20,909 nucleotides of DNA. Origin: Candidatus Cardinium sp. cBcalN2. Lineage in GTDB: Bacteria > Bacteroidota > Bacteroidia > Cytophagales > Amoebophilaceae. This document shows, piece after piece, positions 16,460 to 20,909 of the stretch (positions are counted from its first letter, which is position 1; each line of letters opens with the position of its first letter). The stretch covers positions 1-20,909 of the forward strand of contig NZ_JAACGD010000103.1 of NCBI RefSeq assembly GCF_022810445.1, given 5' to 3'. Both the position numbers and the translations under genes were made by a program. The notes under the pieces were generated by a model. That model was given only the letters and a program-made list of their open reading frames with translations. It ran no database searches and was not told where the DNA came from.

Positions 16460-16549
16460 AACAGTTTTTGTATAATATTACTGTTTTTCTATTGCAGTTG
16501 CAAGGGTCACTTGCTGAGCAGAACTATTTTACAAGTGATATTTTTGGGT
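16460..16549 (+). repeat. Dispersed repeat module B, copy 3
   Basis: 16481-16549 contains ctgtttttctattgcagttg, then gggtcacttgctgagcagaa and ctattttacaagtgat, closely following B copy 1. Upstream, aacagt (16460-16465) pairs with actgtt (16480-16485), perhaps what remains of an inverted left arm. It fills the spacer between the lipase and ftsL. Confidence 0.6.
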
Positions 16550-16605
16550 CCACTGCTGCCACAGTAGTGCATAGATAGCTATTTATAGTTTAAACCCATC
16601 TCAAA

Positions 16606-17034
16606 ATGATAGAAAATACTTATAAGCCGATTAAAAAATCAAATTTATTTAATCGGTTAGAAAAGAAATTCCGTTTATATGGGATAGCATTAGATATCCC
16701 TTACTATTTACCTCGTCTATTGTATATTTTCTCTTTGGGGTTAGTCTACATCTGGAATGCCCATTATCATGAAAAAATGTTGCATCAAATCAACGAGCTT
16801 CAGCCTATGGTAGATGGACTTCGCGTAAAGCATATGAGATTGCAGTCTAGCTATATGTTTGAACGTAAACAATCAGAAGTGGCTAAAAAAGTTGCTCAGT
16901 TGGCTATTTATGAAAGTAAAGTTCCCCCTTATTTAATAGCCGCCTCTAGAAGGGCTACTTTGGCCAGTCCAAGGAATATTTTATCTTACTTTTTGCTTGA
17001 TCAAAAACCAAGGAAAAAATCAAATGTTAGCTAA
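16606..17034 (+). CDS. ftsL: Cell division protein FtsL, Bacteroidota type
   Basis: FtsL is a small bitopic divisome protein that, with FtsB/DivIC and FtsQ, activates septal peptidoglycan synthesis by FtsW-FtsI. The 142-residue chain has a cytoplasmic N-terminus, a membrane helix at about residues 36-51, and a coiled-coil periplasmic part. The latter includes HEKMLHQINELQPMVDGLR and FERKQSEVAKKVAQLAIYESKVPPY, the usual end of Bacteroidota FtsL proteins. About 30 residues follow that conserved end. The last of these (FLLDQKPRKKSN, about 129-140) are encoded by a copy of repeat module A. It is followed by ftsI after 69 nt. rsmH (mraW), often upstream in this phylum, is absent here; the lipase gene precedes instead. 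Confidence 0.85.
   Translation: MIENTYKPIKKSNLFNRLEKKFRLYGIALDIPYYLPRLLYIFSLGLVYIWNAHYHEKMLHQINELQPMVDGLRVKHMRLQSSYMFERKQSEVAKKVAQLAIYESKVPPYLIAASRRATLASPRNILSYFLLDQKPRKKSNVS
16986..17023 (+). repeat. Module A copy inside the 3' end of ftsL
   Basis: ttactttttgcttgatcaaa followed by aaccaaggaaaaaatcaa matches module A with its tail (compare 76-113), with a few substitutions in the right arm. It is read in the ftsL frame and supplies about the last 12-13 codons before the final NVS and stop. The left arm is identical to that at 12215-12230. Confidence 0.6.
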
Positions 17035-17038
17035 ATAG

Positions 17039-17081
17039 TTGCAAAAAACAACTATTTTGCAATGCATGTTTTTGTTTTTTT
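17039..17081 (+). terminator. Hairpin plus T-rich run between ftsL and ftsI
   Basis: TTGCAAAA (17039-17046) pairs perfectly with TTTTGCAA (17055-17062), followed by a T-rich run gtttttgttttttt at 17068-17081. This has the form of an intrinsic terminator or attenuator, although the stem is AT-rich and six bases separate it from the run. The sequence is also the tail of module B (compare caactattttacaag). ftsI starts at 17104. Confidence 0.4.
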
Positions 17082-17103
17082 GCGTATGTCCCCATTGGGC
17101 TGA

Positions 17104-19230
17104 ATGCATAAATCCCATCTAACCAAGCAAGTGCGATTTACGAAGTCAATTTTATTACGTGCCAGAATCATTCTTCTGTCTGTTATATTCTTTTTAGTAG
17201 TTATTACCTGGAAAATAGCTCACTTGCAGTTTGTAGAAGTGGATAAATGGTGTAACCGTGCCAAGCTTACCCAATTAGCCTATAAACCTATTGTAGCATC
17301 CAGAGGTAATATTTATGCCTACGATGGCGCTTTATTAGCTACTTCTCTTCCCTTTTATAGCGTTGCTTTAGACCCTGTTGTGGCTTCGAATGAGTGCTTT
17401 AAAAAAGGTATAGATCCACTTAGCCAAGCATTGGCTAATTTTTATCAAGATAACCCTCCCCAATATTACAAAAGTCGTATCGTAGAGGCACGTAATAAAA
17501 AACGGAGATATCTATTGTTGCACACAAAACAGATCACTTATGAAGAAAAAAAGCAAATGAGCCATTGGCCTATTTTTAATCAAGGTAAATTCAAAGGAGG
17601 GGTGATTTTTCAGGAGCAATATAAACGTTACAATCCTTTTAAAGAATTAGCCAGACGAACGATTGGTATGCATAGAGAAAAACATGGTTATGGCCTAGAA
17701 TATGCTTTTAACAAAGTATTAAAAGGAGTAGATGGGCAAGCGCTTTATCAGAAAGTAGTAGGTGGTAATTGGAAACAAGTCGCCGAAAGTACTATGATAC
17801 CTCCCATACATGGGGCTGATTTGATTACTACGCTGGACATCGATCTACAAGATGTAACCCAAAGCAGTTTGTTATTCGTTCTTGAACAAACCCATGCACA
17901 AAATGGCTGTGCTATTGTAATGGAAGTGGCTACCGGAGCCGTTAAAGCTATTGCTAATTTAGCTCGTACAGAATCTGGTAAGTATACAGAATCTTATAAT
18001 TATGCTATTGGTAATCAAGGTACCGTTGAACCAGGTTCTATTTTTAAGTTGGCATCTATGTTGGCTTTGTTAGAAGAAACAGGATGGCCCCTTACTAAGC
18101 CAATAGATACGGGACATGGTGCTATTCAATTCTATAATAGATGGATGAAAGATGTAAAAAAAGGGGGCTATGGGTTACTTACCTTGCAAGAGGTATTTGA
18201 AAAATCTTCTAATGTTGGGCTTTCCATGGCCATTCATGAAACATTTGGCACCAACCCTGAAAAGTTTATTGACTACATGGAGCAATTGGGCATGCACGAA
18301 CCTTTAGCCATTGAACTAGCTGGAGAAGGTAAACCTTATATACTCACTCCGAAAAGCAAAATGTGGAGCGGGGTGGCATTGCCATGGCTCTCTATTGGAT
18401 ACAACCTACAGCTTACCCCCCTGCAAATATTAGCACTATACAATGCAGTAGCCAATAATGGTAAAATGATTAAACCCCTATTTGTGCATCGCATAGAATC
18501 AGCAAACGGTCTAGTTAAAAAATTTCCGACTACTATTTTAAAGGAAAAGATCTGTTCAGATGAAACTTTATATAAACTGAAAGTAATGCTAGAAGGAACA
18601 GTAGAAAACGGTTTAGCCCAACGGATTAAGCATGGATTTTATAAAATAGCTGGTAAAACAGGTACCGCACAAAAGTTGGTCAATGGGAAGTATACAGACG
18701 ATCACCTTACTTCATTTGCAGGTTATTTCCCAGCAGATCATCCTCGTTACAGTTGTATCATTGTAGTAGACAGTCCACAAGGGGAAAGCTTTCGCTTTGG
18801 TTCAGAAGTACCTGCACCTATATTTAAAGATATTGTCGATAGAATAGCTGGAAAAGATCTAGAAGCAAGAAAACCAATTAATGGATCGATAGGATCTCAT
18901 ACAACAACACTGTCTAATGTTGGCTATAGGGAAGACTTACGTTTTTTATATCAATATCTCCAGCTTCCTATGCCTGAAAATGTAGGTGTAACAGCAAGTT
19001 GGGGCAACCTAACTATCCGTTCTACCGAAAGCAAATTTGAGCCATGTAAGGTCCAATCTTTCAAAGAATGGCCTGGTGTATGGCCTATAGTATTAGGTAT
19101 GAAGCTACGTGATGCGCTCTTTTTATTGGAAAAAAATGGCTTATCCATTACGGTAGAAGGGAACTTACATGGTAAGGTATGCAAACAATCTAAAATAAAA
19201 GCTAATCAAATTACCATCTTATTAAAATAA
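17104..19230 (+). CDS. ftsI: Septal peptidoglycan transpeptidase FtsI (PBP3/SpoVD class) with PASTA domain
   Basis: This class B penicillin-binding protein crosslinks stem peptides at the division septum. The 708-residue chain has a membrane helix at about 21-38 and a PBP dimerisation domain starting near ASRGNIYAYDG (65-75). The transpeptidase motifs are SIFK (nucleophile Ser312, Lys315), SSN (368-370) and KTGT (518-521). A C-terminal PASTA-like domain (about 658-708, VLGMKLRDALFLLEKNGL) is as in Bacteroidota and SpoVD-type FtsI. It follows ftsL by 69 nt, and its stop overlaps the murE start by one base (TAATG), so translation is probably coupled. All catalytic motifs are intact, implying functional septal peptidoglycan synthesis despite the reduced genome style. 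Confidence 0.95.
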   Translation: MHKSHLTKQVRFTKSILLRARIILLSVIFFLVVITWKIAHLQFVEVDKWCNRAKLTQLAYKPIVASRGNIYAYDGALLATSLPFYSVALDPVVASNECFKKGIDPLSQALANFYQDNPPQYYKSRIVEARNKKRRYLLLHTKQITYEEKKQMSHWPIFNQGKFKGGVIFQEQYKRYNPFKELARRTIGMHREKHGYGLEYAFNKVLKGVDGQALYQKVVGGNWKQVAESTMIPPIHGADLITTLDIDLQDVTQSSLLFVLEQTHAQNGCAIVMEVATGAVKAIANLARTESGKYTESYNYAIGNQGTVEPGSIFKLASMLALLEETGWPLTKPIDTGHGAIQFYNRWMKDVKKGGYGLLTLQEVFEKSSNVGLSMAIHETFGTNPEKFIDYMEQLGMHEPLAIELAGEGKPYILTPKSKMWSGVALPWLSIGYNLQLTPLQILALYNAVANNGKMIKPLFVHRIESANGLVKKFPTTILKEKICSDETLYKLKVMLEGTVENGLAQRIKHGFYKIAGKTGTAQKLVNGKYTDDHLTSFAGYFPADHPRYSCIIVVDSPQGESFRFGSEVPAPIFKDIVDRIAGKDLEARKPINGSIGSHTTTLSNVGYREDLRFLYQYLQLPMPENVGVTASWGNLTIRSTESKFEPCKVQSFKEWPGVWPIVLGMKLRDALFLLEKNGLSITVEGNLHGKVCKQSKIKANQITILLK

Positions 19231-20708
19231 TGATCAAACCTCTTCAAGAACTGCTTATAGGTCTACCTATAAAAAACATATTGGGTTCAACCGACCTAGC
19301 TATACGCACCCTTTGTTTTGATAGCCGTAAAGTAGCTGCTGACGCTTGTTTTTTTGCTATAGAAGGCACCCAAGTAGATGGTCATAACTACATAGCAATG
19401 GCCATAGCTGCAGGTAGTCGTGTGATCGTGTGTGCAAGGTTACCTGACTCCATTCAGGACAATGTAACCTATATAGTGGTCCACTCTACGCTTAGCGCAC
19501 TGGGCATTATGGCTGCTCATTTTTATGACCAGCCTAGCCAAAAACTTAAAATAGTAGCCGTTACTGGTACAAACGGTAAAACTACCATTGTCCATCTGCT
19601 CTATAAGATGGTCATGCAGATGGGCCATAAAGCTGGTATGATCTCTACTATATATAATAAAGTGGTAGATGAAAGCTATCCAGCTAGCCATACTACACCA
19701 GATGCACTCCAATTACAGTTTCTATTACACCTTATGGTAGCAGCAGGTTGTAGCTATTGTTTTATGGAAGCTAGTTCGCATGCTCTTGTTCAAGAAAGAT
19801 TAGCAGGTGTACATTTTACGGGTGCTATTTTTACCAATATCACCCATGATCATTTGGATTATCATCTTGATTTTGGACACTATATTCAGGCTAAAAAAAA
19901 GCTATTTGATGGGTTGTCTGTTACATCTTTTGCCCTTATGAACCACGAAGATAGGAATAGCCCTATTCTTATTCAGAATTGTAAGGCTAAAAAGTTTACT
20001 TTTTCACTTCGAGACGCTGCTGATTTTAGAGCAAAACTGATTACCAATACACTAGATGGGTTAGAGTTGGCAATAGATCATCAATCGATTTGGTTCCAGC
20101 TAATGGGTGCATTCAATGCCAGCAATCTATTGGCCGCTTATGGTGCCGCTCAGTTATTGGGACTTAATAGCCAAGAAAGTTTGGTAGCCCTTTCGACTAT
20201 TCCCCCTATTGTAGGGAGAATGAATAAAGTAGATCATGGCCAATCACAACAGGTTATAATAGACTATGCCCATACCCCAGATGCTGTGCAAAAGGTTATC
20301 CATACATTACGTGCTCTACTCCCTGCTGGCAGTAGGCTCATTACCATTATGGGCTGTGGAGGCAATCGTGATCAACAAAAGCGGGCAATGATTGGAAAAA
20401 TCCTATCTAAAAATAGTGATATAGCTATATTTACTAGTGATAATCCAAGGGATGAAGATCCACAGGAAATTATACATGCCATGCAACAAGGAGTGCCTCA
20501 AGCAGCCTTGCCCAAGGTGCTATCTATTATAGATAGAGCTATGGCTATTAAAACAGCTTGCTACATGGCTCATGCAAAAGATCTTATTTTAATAGCAGGA
20601 AAAGGTCATCAATGTTATGAGGAAATCAAAGGGATCAAACATTTCTTTTGCGAGGAAAAGATTGTTCAGGAAATTTTGGGTGATACAAAAAATGTTTCAA
20701 TAACTTAA
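19230..20708 (+). CDS. murE: UDP-MurNAc-L-Ala-D-Glu:meso-diaminopimelate ligase MurE
   Basis: MurE adds the third stem-peptide residue during cytoplasmic peptidoglycan precursor synthesis, using ATP. The 492-residue protein has the N-terminal UDP-binding domain (FDSRKV at 30-35), P-loop GTNGKTT (113-119), TTPDA (155-159), EASSHAL (180-186), the Lys-rich AKKKLFDGL segment holding the carbamylated Lys (near 222-224), GRMNKV (329-334), DYAHTPDAV (345-353), GCGGNRD (375-381) and DNPR (404-407). DNPR is the established signature for meso-diaminopimelate, against Lys-type motifs. The C-terminal KGHQCYE replaces the commoner KGHE. The start codon overlaps the ftsI stop. The next usual dcw gene, mraY, does not follow; the spacer instead holds repeats. 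Confidence 0.96.
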   Translation: MIKPLQELLIGLPIKNILGSTDLAIRTLCFDSRKVAADACFFAIEGTQVDGHNYIAMAIAAGSRVIVCARLPDSIQDNVTYIVVHSTLSALGIMAAHFYDQPSQKLKIVAVTGTNGKTTIVHLLYKMVMQMGHKAGMISTIYNKVVDESYPASHTTPDALQLQFLLHLMVAAGCSYCFMEASSHALVQERLAGVHFTGAIFTNITHDHLDYHLDFGHYIQAKKKLFDGLSVTSFALMNHEDRNSPILIQNCKAKKFTFSLRDAADFRAKLITNTLDGLELAIDHQSIWFQLMGAFNASNLLAAYGAAQLLGLNSQESLVALSTIPPIVGRMNKVDHGQSQQVIIDYAHTPDAVQKVIHTLRALLPAGSRLITIMGCGGNRDQQKRAMIGKILSKNSDIAIFTSDNPRDEDPQEIIHAMQQGVPQAALPKVLSIIDRAMAIKTACYMAHAKDLILIAGKGHQCYEEIKGIKHFFCEEKIVQEILGDTKNVSIT

Positions 20709-20710
20709 AA

Positions 20711-20737
20711 GTATCATGTTCATAACATTAGTAAAAA
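20711..20737 (+). repeat. Dispersed repeat module C, copy 2
   Basis: gtatcatgttcataacatta with a following A-run matches 34-62 almost base for base. It begins 2 nt after the murE stop and is followed by modules B and A. Confidence 0.5.
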
Positions 20738-20761
20738 GCTTTTATGGCAACTTTCATCGCA

Positions 20762-20820
20762 ACTGTTTTGCTATTTCAGCCGTAAAGGGCACTTGCTAGA
20801 TCGCAACTACTTTTGTATTT
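20762..20820 (+). repeat. Dispersed repeat module B, copy 4
   Basis: actgttttgctatttcagcc, then gggcacttgctagatcgcaa and ctacttttgt follow module B copy 1 closely. No inverted partner arm is visible before it. Confidence 0.6.
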
Positions 20821-20855
20821 ATTCTCCAGCTTTGGTAAAAAAAGCTTTTCTATAC

Positions 20856-20909
20856 CCCTTTTTTCTTGATAAAAAAGGGTACAAAAAATCAAGCCCTCTG
20901 TAAAAAGTT
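20856..20909 (+). repeat. Dispersed repeat module A at the right edge (runs off the window)
   Basis: ccctttttt (20856-20864) pairs with aaaaaaggg (20871-20879) around the loop cttgat. The tail (aaaaaatcaagccctctgta and onward) is nearly identical to 101-129. The outer stem bases differ from copy 1 on both arms. In copy 1 the palindrome follows directly; here the window ends first. Confidence 0.65.

Noticed and set aside
1..20909. CRISPR array, transposase, phage genes or toxin-antitoxin pair
   Set aside because: The repeats are not regularly spaced with unique spacers, and no reading frame shows transposase, integrase, phage structural, Cas or toxin-antitoxin motifs.

Overview
The window looks like part of the chromosome of an AT-rich, genome-reduced bacterium of the Bacteroidota, most plausibly a host-associated member of the Amoebophilaceae (Cardinium/Amoebophilus type). 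The phylum call rests on several lineage marks: a DUF4293 membrane protein, an FtsL of the Bacteroidota type, an HU protein with RNIS instead of RNP in the arm, a thousand-residue secreted TPR protein, two promoters matching the Bacteroidota consensus TTTG-N20-TAnnTTTG, and start codons without Shine-Dalgarno sequences. The family-level guess is inference from gene style, lipoproteins and repeat-filled spacers; no marker gene here proves it.

Layout. 1-314: repeat-rich spacer with a perfect 34-bp inverted repeat. 315-3762, minus strand: a tight three-gene run pdhA - membrane-anchored TPR protein - recJ, driven by a clear promoter at 3795-3826. 3994-4067: tRNA-Arg(UCG), minus. 4170-10655, plus strand: LolD-like ABC ATPase, an unrecognised secreted protein with an internal duplication, the DNA polymerase III delta subunit (holA), and a 994-residue TPR protein. 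10774-11370, minus: DUF4293 protein behind tRNA-Asp(GUC), which has its own consensus promoter. 11602-11889, plus: HU. 12404-13602, minus: rplY (L25/Ctc) and pth, a conserved pair. 14112-16397, plus: two putative lipoproteins, one helical and unrecognised, the other a lipase-like alpha/beta hydrolase. 16606-20708, plus: ftsL - ftsI (PBP with PASTA) - murE, a fragment of the dcw cluster; murE carries the DNPR motif that predicts meso-diaminopimelate in the peptidoglycan.

Most genes are core functions: pyruvate to acetyl-CoA, DNA repair and replication, ribosome and peptidyl-tRNA recycling, septal peptidoglycan synthesis, lipoprotein export. The accessory part is the secreted 466-residue protein and the lipoprotein/lipase pair.

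The most unusual content lies between the genes. A family of dispersed palindromic repeats recurs in the spacers, here called modules A, B and C. Copies lie at both ends of the window, flank the lipoprotein/lipase pair, bracket ftsL and follow murE. One A copy forms the 3' end of the ftsL reading frame. Two A copies differ in matching positions of both stem arms, suggesting that the hairpin itself is kept. No transposase, CRISPR array, rRNA or intact mobile element is visible.
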